Below are positions 1-12,600 of a DNA stretch of 64,000 nt, one piece after another. The notes under the pieces were generated by a model. It worked only from the letters and a program-made list of their open reading frames with translations, did no database searches and was not told where the DNA came from. Numbering within the stretch: the stretch's first letter is position 1; the number at the start of each line of letters is the position of its first letter. Position numbers and translations under genes: made by a program. The stretch is from Haliotis asinina (taxonomy: Eukaryota > Mollusca > Gastropoda > Lepetellida > Haliotidae): positions 13,212,501 to 13,276,500 of the forward strand of contig NC_090283.1 in the NCBI RefSeq assembly GCF_037392515.1, read 5' to 3'.

Positions 1-305
1 GAAACAGTGTTAGTGGCTGGCTGCGACTATCCTGGGTGCAATCGGGTGGTGTCCGTGGGAGACAATAGTCAGTTCTTTGGAACAGTCTGTCGGTTTCGTG
101 TGTTCTGGGTTCAGTTAGGCGTGTCCATTGGAAACAATCGAGATTTGTTCTTAATTGGAACAGCCTTACCGGCCGCGCCTATCGCAGTTACAATCGGGCG
201 CTGTCCGAGGGAGACAAGAGTGTTATTTGGAACAGCCGGACGCTTGCCTCTGTCCCTGGGTATCCATGGGTATATGCTATTTGAGGGTGGAGTCAATCTG
301 TGGAC
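1..305. repeat. Degenerate ~78-bp tandem repeat at the window edge
   Basis: The motif 'ggaacag' (first copy 'gaaacag') recurs at 1, 79, 157 and about 230. Each unit also carries 'gtgtcc...ggagacaa' about 20 bases before the next copy, so this is a diverged tandem array with a 73-78 bp period. It makes a 142-codon open frame (7-435) that starts at GTG and has no protein-like features; I do not call it a gene. The array may continue beyond the window. Confidence 0.6.
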
Positions 306-593
306 CTACCCGGGGTGTGATCGGATAAAGTGCTTGTCGTGTCACAGGGTTTGTCGTGTCACAGACAGTTTGTATCGTCTTTGTGTTTATGCTCCAATGA
401 TTAATGTCTTTGAGTTAATAGTTGCATGTAATTAGTCATGTGTGAGTGCTTTGTTTAATGTTTGTGTTAATGTACTTGTGTTTGGATTCATTAGGTACCT
501 GACGACCTGTGCTGGGATAACCAAGGGAAACTTCAGAGTAATACCTGATGATGTAGAGTTGGTGGTTTGAGACGCTACATCACATCCGTTACC
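306..593 (+). other. 5' flank and 5' untranslated sequence of the chitin synthase gene
   Basis: No coding sequence is seen. A TGA at 549-551 lies in frame with the ATG at 594 and closes that frame upstream. 'cttcag|agta' near 531-538 could be a splice acceptor for a 5' non-coding exon, but this is weak. I see no convincing TATA box or initiator that I would annotate. Confidence 0.4.
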
Positions 594-703
594 ATGGCAA
601 CGGGAACAGACAATCCCGGGTATGTAAGCGAGGAGGCTGACACCGTCAACAGGGTTTCATCGTATGATAATAACGTTCACAGCGGTCGTAGGACCTCCCC
701 CAT
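594..703 (+). CDS. CHS: Chitin synthase exon 1 (start codon)
   Basis: ATG at 594 in the context accATGgca. It encodes about 36 hydrophilic residues beginning MATGTDNPGYVSEEADTVNR and ends 'ccc at' before the strong donor gtaagt at 704. It ends in phase 2 and exon 2 supplies the missing base, giving I-E-K-A-K-P-W. The exon is too short to stand out by itself; it was found from phase and Kozak context. Confidence 0.85.
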
Positions 704-3567
704 GTAAGTAATTTACGACTGTCATAGTTGAGATGGAGGTGGAGCTGGCACTGTCCCAAATAGCCCTTGCAGCACTCGATGTAATTCAAGTACTGGCCAC
801 AGCACAATGCATTTCCTGATTAGAACAGAGTGCATTACATCATGTTAGATTAGATAATGTTAGCTTAGCTTTGTACGAAGGTGTGATAAGGTAAAATAAG
901 CCAATGTAAGCTAAGCTGAGCTAAGCTAGGTTGCATAAAGTTAAGGTAAGGTAAGGTAAGGTAAGGTAAGGTAAGGTAAGGTAAGGTAAGGTAAGGTAAG
1001 GTAAGGTAAGGTAAGGTAAGGTAAGGTAAGGTAAGGTAAGGTAAGATATTCTTAACTAATCTAAAGCATGTTAAGGTAAGAAAAGAATCGGTATGGTTTG
1101 GTTAGGTCAGCTTAACTTCTCTTAATTTAAGCAATTTCAGATGAAGTCATACCCTTTCATGTGTAAGTAGCTTAGCTTTGCTTGCTTTAATAAGCCTCCG
1201 CTCATACACACAGCCACATTGTGATGTAGGGTTTGATGAAGATATACTTGCGTGTATACTATATTACATACATGCGTGGCTAATGGCTAATTACCAAATG
1301 CCGCACAATAAACATGTAAATGTATTCAATTAATCAAATATAAAGTCGTATGCGCAAGAATAGCTGAAGTACTTTTACAATTCGCTGTCAGATTCACCGA
1401 TTTCAAAACAGTGAGCTCACGAGGACCATGCCCCTTTGGTTAAAAAATGTAGATCCGTCTAACATAAATATTTTACAAACATATATCAAGCCTTAAAACA
1501 ACATCCAAAAATAATTTATGGTAAATGAATGTTCAGTCTGGAAGGGGGTTTCGCAACATTGCATCACAAGCAAAGTTTATAACAAATAATCGATGGTCAT
1601 TTTCGATTATTTTCAGAGAGAAAGCCAAGCCATGGGATATATTCCAAGAAGATGCCAAGACGAGCCTGTCAACTTCCTCGGAATACGAAATATGGAAGAC
1701 CATCAACGCCATCGTCAAATTGTTTACGTACATCGTTTTCATTGGTCTTATTCTCGGTTCGTCCGTGATGTCCAAACTTTGCATATTCTATATGACGTAC
1801 CATCTACCCATCCATGATCATTTTATACTTGGCAAAGAACAAATCAAAGACAACAATACGGCTCATAATGGGAACAACAGGGTACGGTTCCTGTTGAAAC
1901 AGAAGGACCTGATTGTAGACATGAAATGGGTGTGGTCACTTATTCTCGTCATGTGGGCCCCCTATGTATTCACGGCGATGTCGTGCACGTGGAGGATGAT
2001 CACAAAACAGAACAAATCGGTGCAAGTACTACCTGTCATTGTGGTGAGTGATACTGGAAAACATACTCAGAAATCATGTTTCATAGTACCGTGAAGAACC
2101 TATGTTAGAATTGATGTTCACACCGATTGTCTGTAAAGAGGAGCCATTTATGAATATTGGTGTCACACTTAAACTGTAGCCTGGGGAGTTGGGATTTGTA
2201 TTTAAAAATATGTTAGCGGTTAAATATCAACCCAGAGGCATCGCAAACAGCGTTAACTGGCACGCCCTCGTGCTTATCTGACTACCTACAGATATTCATA
2301 TGGATTGATTTTATTACTAACTTTTGTCGCCAGACGGTAGTACAATGCAACCCACGACAAAGAGTCCTGAAAACGTTTTCTGAAATAGCATTTATAAATA
2401 TTCTATTATGTTATTCTCTCAAGAGAAAAGAAAGAATGACGTTTAGTATATTTCTTAGCCAAGATTACCATTTTGTACATTATCTCTACGAGGGGATGTC
2501 ATTAAGTTTTGAGCCTTGCATCGAAAAACACAAAATATTAGTCCCCGTGAGTCAAGACATCTTTTCTGCCAGTCGCTGATGAAATCTCTGTAAAAGGCGC
2601 CATTTTGGTCCTCAAACCAAGCCTCAGTAGCAGCAATAAGCTCATTATCATCCTGAAATCTACGACCACACAGGTGTTTCTTGAGATTTGGGAACAGATG
2701 GTAGAGTAGGGGCGGGGGGATGCGGCAAGTTTTCGTACCCGCATTCCTGGACAGCAGCAGCTGCAACACGAGAGGTGTGTACTGGAGCATTGTCTTGATG
2801 TAGAAGAATACCACGTCTGATCTTGCCCCGGCGCTTCTCCTACATTGACTGTCGCACTTGCCTTAACGAGTTAGCGTAATATTCCCCATTCATTGTCTCT
2901 TCCTTTTGGTAAGTAATCTATGTAGATGACGCCTTTGCTATCCCAGATGACTGTCGCCATTACCTTCTGCACTGATCTGGAGGCTTTGAACTTTTTGGTC
3001 CTGGGAGAAGTGACATGTTTCCATTCCATGGATTCTTGTTTGCTCCCAGGATCATAGTAGTGGATCCAGGTTTCATCACAGGTTACTAGCCTAAAGTGAA
3101 AATCTTCTGGATTCTTGTTGTATCTGGTTAGCATGGAGTTGCTTATGGTGACCCTTGTTTGCTTCATTTCATCTGTCAGCATTCTTGGCACCCATCTTGC
3201 ACACACCTTAGACGTGACGAGATGTTCATGAAGAATTGTCTCGATGGATCCGTGTGAAATGCCTGTGGTCTCCTCTATCTCGTGGAGTGTGCTTCGACTA
3301 TTTTCCAGCACAAGTCTATGCACTCTGTCAATGTTTTCCTGACTAGTGCTTGTTGTTGGGCGACCTGGACGGGGGTCATCTTCAAGACTCTCTCTACCAT
3401 GCTTAAATTCATTGACCCATCGTTTGATGGTAGCAGATGAAGGGGAAGACTTCCCATAAACCGCTGAAAGTCTTTCTTCAATGTTCTTCGCCGAGTTTCC
3501 TTCAAGAACTAAAAACTTAATTACTGCTCTATACTCAATTTTATTCATTTTCCCTGCCGTGGTGTGC

Positions 3568-3609
<42 letters not shown>

Positions 3610-6600
3610 CTGTCAATGTGAGCTGTTCCATAACTTCTGAGAGTAGGATACCCAAACTCATATATCACATCAGCTACATCCCAAGGTTCAATGTCGTACC
3701 ATAGGCTGTAACATCTGGGTATGAAAAATGCTCAAGGCTCAAAACGTTTTGACATCCCCTCGTATGCGTGATCTACGTTACTAATGAATTAACAAAGTCT
3801 AGAACACGCAAATACCTTGTTAAAATCTCAAAATGATGTGAAATAGCTCAAAAAGTAATGAGGAAAATGTGTTAAAGCTAAACAGCAGGTTACTCCAGAT
3901 TCCTTTACAATAAAAACATAATTAAAGTTTATATCGTTTAGTTCTTTTAAGGGCGTAACCTACCTGACCTACATATAACAATATTTAACATAAAATACTG
4001 GACGTAACCGACATAGCGAGGCAGATGCTTCAAGAGGATACAGCAAATTGCAGTAATATGTCACAGATGATACAAAAAGAACAAGACAAAAATCCCTGTG
4101 ATGCAATGTACGAGATGACATGTGATCTACTTGGCAGCGAAAATACATTCTTTTCTTATAGAACTAATACCTATCGCTAATACAATACGCACTATATAAA
4201 ATCCAGCTAATGACTTAATCAATGCATTTGCTAGGTTATGTTTCTAAGGCGTCTTGACCTTGGTAACGAAATTACATTAAAGTGAACATTCTTAACCTAA
4301 TCGGACTCCCTCTAACAATGCTATCCTTCGATACCTTTCCATGGCATCTATAGGTTTTGTTTCATCAATACATAATATTCATTTGTTTGTAATAAGTTAT
4401 GATAATAAGTGTATTATGATAATAAGTGTATTATGATAATAAGTGTATTATGAGCTACAGAGCTACCATACAATGAGGGGTAACAGAGATTACCAAAAAT
4501 GTTACATTTTCCGAAGTTCTTCATTATCCCCATCTGTGCCCTTTCCAAGAAGAACATTGTATTGATTTGTGGTCAGTAGTAGCTGAGATTATGCAAAAGG
4601 CAAAGTTTTATTCCATATTTGTTTCATGTAACATTATGATGATTGAAACTAAATGGTAAGGTAGATTGCAGATGGTAGTAACGTGGATTCCATGATTTTT
4701 GTTTTCAACGAGACATCTATGAGATTTATTTTTCCAAAGTTACAAGCTGTATCCCACCAACTGTCCCTGGTTCTGATGGAGAGTGTTGTACTTATAAAAA
4801 AGGGGAACATCAACCTTACTGTAATTACATTTATGTGTTCTTAGTCTGTGTTATTCGATTTGTCACACAAATCAGGTAGATTACAAAACAAAGTCTGAAG
4901 ATGCCTGCATTTGTTATAAGACTGAAACGGGCCAGGGGAGTGTTCCCTATTCGTGATTTGTGCACACAGTGTTCCATGAGTTGTTACCAGTTAAAACTTA
5001 TTCAAAGAAAGTCAAGACTTCGTTTTCCATAAAATATACTTTGGCTATTGGTTCCACTCTACAGAGGATTGGTGTTCAGCTACACGCACTTGCACTAAAA
5101 GGCGACTATCGTTATCGGGTGGTCAGCCTCGGTGACTGGGAAAGAATCAGTGATCATGCGGACAATGGTCACGACTGATGGGTGAAATAACAGACACAGG
5201 CAGCTATTGATTGTTTGATCGGCATTTTAGGTGTCAGTAACGAAGCAACCAACTTATTGGGTAACTCATGACGCGCTGCAAGTACGCACTTGCACGTTTA
5301 TTTTTAAATACTTGAACACTTCTGGTCAAATATCAGTGTCTTGTGAGATTGAGATCCGGATTACAACTGGCCTTCAGCAATTTATACTTTATGCGTATCA
5401 GCTGACACATGTCAGTGTAATCCAGTTACGTAGACCGGTGTTCATCCTGCTGACCACTGGATTGTCTGATCCAGATTTGATTATTTGCAGGCCGCGACTA
5501 TTTACCTGGAATAGTGTTGGGTGAGTCGTTAATGAAATTGTAAGTGCAAGCTCCTTAAAGGACAAGAACTACACTGTACTGCTGTGGTAATCCCGTTTGT
5601 TTCCATACAAATATAACTGGTACCGATGATGTCTTTCTATCTCCAGGCAAGCCTCGTCGAGATCATTCACTCCATCGGCCTCTGCGTCTTTGTCTTCCTC
5701 GTCCTCCCAAACGTTGACCCGTTGCTCGGTTTTTTTGTGACGTTTAGCGTAGCTGTGATTCCTGCGATCTTCAGAATATTTGAAAGAAAGGAACAGAATG
5801 GCAATGCTGACACAGGAAATGACTCCACGCAATCAACAGCAATGAAGGTCGTGAAGGGAGTTTTGAACTGCGTCCTGGCAGTTGTACACATAACGACTGT
5901 TGCCCTGTGGGCACTGAGAACATACACCCAGCAAGACAACATCACAAACGCAATTCTACTTCCTGTCAGCCTCGTTCTGATATCGGTCACGTGGTGGGAG
6001 AACTACGTGAGTGGAATCAAAGGTTTGGCTACAATACGACGTAACATCCGTGAACAGAGGGTGAAGATTGATTTAATTACCTCCGTCATTAAAATAATTA
6101 CTACACTTGTTGTTCCGGCTGTAATCTTTGCTCCTGGTGGCGATGACTGCGCCGCAACTTTTTTCCTTACAAAGAAGAATGCTACAGGATGCTCCATATA
6201 TGGGACGATGACTCTTGAAGATGTTAGAGATGCAACATCTTCATGCTCTGCGCAACTCCCTTTTCTGGTAGCTGCAGTGTGCATTCTGTGCAGCGCGGTG
6301 TGCTACGGCATGTCCAAGGCCTGCTGCAAGGTGCGTGCACAGATCCCGTGTTTTTCAGTCCCAATGTTGTTTTCGACGCCTGTTACGTTTGGTCTCATCC
6401 TGCTTTCCTACTCCGTCAGTAATATTAATGGACAGTTCCTGGGCTGCAGCTTCGAGTGGGTGCAACCAATTCCAGAGTTCTCAGACTTCCTGCTGCAGTT
6501 TACCGTGGATTACTGGATTCCGATCGGCGTGTTTGGGTACATAACCTTATTTTGCATTGTCGATCATATTTGGCATCCGAGCGACGAGAGACTGGCCAGG

Positions 6601-9600
6601 ACATACAGGTAGGAGAACTGGTATTATTTCGTAATATATGATAAATTCTCGACAGTCAATATCCAGTGTGTTCGGAGACCATGCTTTCCGGGCTATCTTG
6701 CTTTGAAACACTATACTTATGCATACGTGTACAGATATTTACGGATATGCCGATTCGCTGGTTTGTAAGTGACATTAAAGAGCGGAAATATTTCTCAAAA
6801 TGTATTTGCCGTAAAGCACTTTGTATTTTTCACTTGTATAAGTTGTTAAATCCAGTGGCAGCCCAACTCATAAACCCAGTTACGAATATTACAGGTTATT
6901 TGCCAAGCCGCTGTACTGTGGAATACTGCTTGACCAGTCACTGATCCTGAACCGGAAGCGTGTGAAGGAAGCCCACATAGAAACGAAGGTACGTGAAGTA
7001 TCGCCATCAATGACCAATCTTGATGATGAGAGTGAAGTATTGCTGTCAGTGGTCATTCTTGATGAGACCCGAGAACATCTGGGTTAGAATTTATCATCAG
7101 TCAGCCATGTGTCTCGTGAGAGGCGACTAACGAGATCGACTGTCAGACTCGCAGACTTGATTAATGCAAGTCATCGTGCCCCAGTTGCGTAAATCGGTGG
7201 TCAACTGTTGATCACTGGATTGTCTGGTCCAGACTGTTATTTACACCACCATGATATATCTGGGTTACTGCTGAGTGCGGTGTAAAACTAAACCCACTCA
7301 CTTTCTCACTCTTGATAATGAGACATTCTGCGTGTTCATAATGGTTTAAGGAACTGCTCTCGATGTCAAAGGCCAGCGTTTAAATGTGAATCCCAAATAC
7401 TATTACAGAACCTTCCAAACATAGGTATAAAAACAAACCGACTCATCTGAAGATTTCAATGTCTTTAACGCTATTTTTGAAAGAAACAGAGAGGAAGAGA
7501 GAATACACAGTAATGTGTACCTTGTTCATGTGAGTGCAGTGTGTGAGACCCTCATGCAGCGTGTCTTTTGGTGTTAGAAGGGTGAAGTGCGGGTACGGGG
7601 TGGCAGAGGAGACTTATATGGGAAGTCGAGTGTTTGTAATGTGTCATCAAGTGTTTGGAGGGCGGGGTATGTGTGAAGGGTTATGGATCGGGGTTGACAA
7701 AATGTATTGTTGAGTTGGTAGGTCGAGTGTTTGTGTGAGAGCAGATGCAGCATATCGTCTAGTGTTTGGATGGCAGGTGTATATGAGGAGATTTGGATCG
7801 GGGTAGACCGAATGTATTGTTGAGTTGATAGGTCAGAGTAGACACAATATGTCTTCTTTTGTAATCTTTGAGGGGTGTATGGGATATGGATCAAGGTATG
7901 CGCATATATTGTTTGTTTGGTTGGTACAATGTTTGTGTCTTCTAATGCTTGGAGGGCAGGGTGTATTCGAGGAGATCTGGATCGGGTAGATATGATGTAT
8001 TGTTGGGTTGGTAGGTCGAGTGTTTGTGTGAGAGCAGATGCAACATGTCTTCTAGTTTTTGGATGGCAGGCTGTATTTGCGGAGATTTGGATCCGGGTAC
8101 ACAGAAAGAGTAACTCGATTGGGAGTGCTTTTGTAGACCCTTCATAATTTCTAAAGTTATGAAGGTGGAGTGTCATGTGAAGGATTGGGAGCATGGAGTT
8201 ATATGGGAGGGTTGTATAACTCTAAATCGATGGGGGTGCGGTGTACATTTTGGGTTTGATTCAGTATGAGAGACGCACCTATACCTATGAGGATATGCCC
8301 AGTCTGCACGTTATCCCTGGGCTGTTGGTCTGTGTGTGGGTGTAGCTGCTTCATGGGTTAACGTCCATAGATTACCCGGATGTTTTGAAGCACAATATTT
8401 CCTTGTCCTGTCCACAGTGGTGTGTTATGTTTCTTAGAGTCTTCCCTGTAAATCTTATTGAATTGCTCAGCGTGTTACTGTCACGAGAGGCTTTTACACT
8501 CTTCAAAAGATTACAGCTGTCTTTGTCCTTTTGAAAAACGTTTCAGTTCCACAAGATACGTTTAACGGTTAACTGCCTTTGCCGTGGGTAAGCTTTGTGA
8601 ACGAGTGACCTAGTTTCACATAGCAGACTAGCAATACTCTCGTCCTTTCGGCAAATGGTTCAGATGTTAACTCCTGTATGAATAGGGTCGGTAGCCTAGT
8701 GGTTTAAGTCCTTGCTTGTCACGCTCAAGACCCGCATTCGATTCCACAGATGGGTACAATGTGTGGAGCCCATTTCTGGTGTCCCCTGCAGTGGATTGCT
8801 GGAATATTACTAAAAACGGCGTAAAAGCGCACTCACTCTTTCCTTTATTGAGTTGCTGCATGGTTTGAATTCATTGAAGTGATCTTAGTTTCACCAAATA
8901 TTCAGCTATATACCATTCTGTATTCTATATACCATAGTGTTCTTGAAGTGATCGTAGTTTCACCAAATATTCAGCTATATACCATTCTGTATTCTATATA
9001 CCATAGTGTTCTCGTCCAGTCTGACTAAAATAATTTTTTACTAAGAAGTGAGTGAGTGAGTTTTACGCCACGTTTGGCAATATTACAGCAAATTCACGGC
9101 GGGGACAATAGGGCTTCATGTGTTGTACTAATGTGGGGTATCGAACCCTGCCCTTCTGTGTAAAGAGAGAACGCTTAAACCACTAGACTACCCCGTGGCC
9201 CTGACTCAGGATTCACAAGGATCTATGATTCATCTAGTTCCAACATTACAAATAGATTGAATCATTTTATTTAACTCGAAATTCAACACAACTCCGTGGC
9301 TAAAGCCAAATACCTACATTTCTACCCGTACACCCAAGGTTTGCTTTATTGTCGTGAATGTAATAAACTGCAAGGTCGGGTTGACCATAAACAATGCCAA
9401 GTACGTGTACAGCCATTGGGAGCTCCTTGAAGTCCTTGAGAGTCATACATTTATCTTACTGACTTCAGCTAATAAAGCGTAACAGAATATTTATGTGACC
9501 CAGCTCGGTGTGAGTTGTTTGTTTAGTATAGGCTACATTACTCGGCAGTCCGATAGTAGACAACAATAGGCCTCTATAACATATTCAAATCTTCTTAAAG

Positions 9601-12600
9601 TGTCGGTTTAATAAATATAACCTTTATTTATCTGAAAGTTTGTTGTCTTAACCCTGATGAAAAGTTATCTGTGTCATGGGACAATCTGGAGGGGCATACC
9701 ATCAATCTACTTTTCGCGTGTCACCTAACTGAAATGTATTTCACAACGTAGGGGCCTTGTTTTGGGCGACATAAAATATCAACCAGTCAATCATCAAAAC
9801 ATGATTTAAAAAATAGAAAACAGAAAAACGACCTATCGGTCCTATTACTTATGGGATGCGAAAAAAAACCCATCAACATTGGTTATTTTTTTATTTTGCC
9901 TTGCCAGTAATATTCGAAAGCTTCTTAAGTTGAATGAACGATGGATTGATTTTATGAGCAAAGGTCTACACTTGACAGTATAGTCGTGACTTGATATTCA
10001 ATGAATATGAATGGTTTTTATGAGGATATGGGTCGTTCTTTTGGGATATTACGGTACCATCTAAGGGGATGGGAGCAGAGAGAGAGGAATCGAGTTCCCG
10101 GAAATGTAAAGAATACAGCCCTTTCTGTCTACGTTCTGAATATTCAATCACGATTTGACAGAGATTTTTATTCAACATTTTAAAGGGTGGCAATAAGACA
10201 TTAAAACGTATCTGTAGCTATTTATATACGTCTGTTTAACCAGTGTAAGAATAACACTATTACGTATGTTCCTCGTAAAGTCACAGAACATTTTTCCTGC
10301 TGTTACTGTCACTTTACTACGCACTGCTCATGCGCAGATAAATTACAGTCGTTAGTAATGAGCTCCATTAGCGGACAATACCAGTGGAGCAAATGTGTGT
10401 TAGGTCAGTAATGAACAAAGACATGTTATTATCTGCCCTTGCCATTTCATAGTTATCTCTCTTTCCGGGTACTCGATTCCTGGAAATGGGACTCGATTCC
10501 AGCTGTAACGGATTCGAGTAACCGATTACCCGTTCCAGCCCTACCAGATATTGTACCCATCTAGGGGTTCGAACCCGCGTCTTCGGAGTGACAAGCCATC
10601 GTTTTAACCACTAGACTACCCCCAATGCTCCTGGTACGAATCACTGACATAGTTTCAAGCACTGTAATTGAAAAAAACTTGAATTTAGGTATTCGGAGTG
10701 ACAAGCAAACACTTTAACAATTGTGCCACCCCAGTTAGCTCACATTAGCAGTGTTATCTATATTCTCTCACCTGTAAATAATTACCTGAAATAGTTACCC
10801 TTTTGGGCATTATGTTCAAAAATAGAACAGACTGAAGCAGGTACTTTTGATTACTTGGCCATGTCCTATACTAAATCTACTCTCTGAAATGAACATGTTT
10901 CACAGAAGTAACAGTTCATAAGTTACAATCATAAAATATATGAAACGTAGTTCAAAGACTGTGGCATTCTTTACATGCCATATATTCCGGATTTGCATAT
11001 GCGTTCATGGAAATATTTGTTTCAGGATCTGTATTACAGAATGACACACACGCATCATAAGAAAATGGGATTCGAACTCGTCACTTTATGGGCTTCACAT
11101 AATTGCGACACAATCTGAGGTGTAAGATCATACCTACACCTGTATCCCCTTCATGAGATAAATCTTCTTTCATCAATTTGTGTCACGGAGCGTTTACGTT
11201 AATAATAGTGCTAATGGTTTTGTCAAAGGGTGAATACTTTTAGCTCGTACTTTGATGATACATGCCATTTGTTTCAGGAGAAAAATGTATCACGAGTGAA
11301 CGTTCCTCACCTCGGCGACAGTGATGTCTTTGACTTGAGGGACACCACCAGTATGAGGAAGGACGACACCCCTATGATCTATGTGTGTGCTACCATGTGG
11401 CATGAATCGGAGAATGAAATGATACAGATGCTGAGATCAGTGTATAGGTGAGAATATGAGCTGTATCAATGTATACACCGCCTTCGAAAAAACCGCCTGC
11501 CCGGAGGCCCGATGCCGGTTGTTATTGTATCAGGCCGGCCGGTTTAAATATTTGCAGGCCCTTGTTGCCTTCAGTAATTTTCTGATTTTTATTAACTGGA
11601 ATGTTTTCTCATAATTGTTCTATTTATTTATTTTTTTTATTAACCTTCGGGAATCATCCACGGTTTGTCAAGTTAAGATAACTTTATTTTTCACTTCCTG
11701 ATACTTCGGCTTTCTGATCGTAGGAATGTGAACAGTGTAGTCTGTTTTGTTTTTATTTGTTTGAATTTAAAGAAATGGGCCTGCAGATTTTCATTCAGGG
11801 ACTGTACGTTTTGAAGCCTGCAGGCCCCGACTGGCAAATTAAAGTATTGCAAACGCTGCGTATACACGTGACACACGCAGTGCCCGGAGCTCTATACCGT
11901 TCGATCAGCTGTTTATGAGTTCACTTTCACCACTTTATTTATATATTTTATACATTACATCGTTTGCACACTCAACATAAACATAACTAACCATTTTTAG
12001 AGCAGTTTTAACTCTGTCAGATTATGTTTCACTGATTTTAAAAATCCAGCCGAGAGGCAGACGCCATTTTGTTTACATTTCACATAGTGGGTAGCGATCT
12101 TCATAACAAAATGACATGATATTTTGTAATTTAATATGGCGGTAGGATAAACACGTTGTATGCTTCTTTCTGGGTTAATTCGGTCTGATGTATGCCTCTT
12201 TGTAGCAGTGTTATCCCTCGCCGGTAACGCTGTTCCAAAGAGACGCACACCTACAGCCGAGTGATAACACTGCCAGAAAGAGGCGTACATCAGACCGCAT
12301 TAGCATCTAGAGAAGCATACTATCTCCTTTGTTTGAACACATAAGTGAGACAATGTTTTATTCAGTGCAATCTGACCTGCAATGGACCTCATGTGTGAAA
12401 CATTTGGACTGGACATCAAGCTTTCCTAATCGTTACCTGCATTCAAGTCAAAACTCAAGACGCATATATTTTTAGGCTATTATTCGTATACTTTTTACAC
12501 GCTATCATTCGAAGACACTAATTCATAAACTTCACATCCTGCCGTTATTCACAGGCCTTCTTCCAAGCTCTTATTCAAAGGTTGTATTTCATACTATTAT

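Larger units (their letters stand above)
2044..5646 (+). other. Chitin synthase intron 2
   Basis: 3.6-kb intron holding the mariner element (2489-3762), a short 20-bp tandem repeat (4396-4453) and SINE fragments near 5100-5535. Outside these I see no coding potential. Confidence 0.8.

Noticed and set aside
7-435. 142-codon open frame at the left edge
   Set aside because: Starts at GTG, lies on a degenerate 78-bp tandem repeat and has no domain or codon pattern.
7574-8194. 206-codon minus-strand frame
   Set aside because: Lies wholly on a minisatellite; peptide repeats mirror the DNA repeat.
8685-8760. tRNA-like sequences with A and B boxes in several places
   Set aside because: They are heads of SINEs: no cloverleaf or acceptor stem, and all are followed by the SINE body.
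11495-11880. GC-rich block 'cctgcccggaggcccgatgccgg' and a later 'gcctgcaggccccgactggc'
   Set aside because: Suggestive of a small inverted element, but the arms match over too few bases to support a call.
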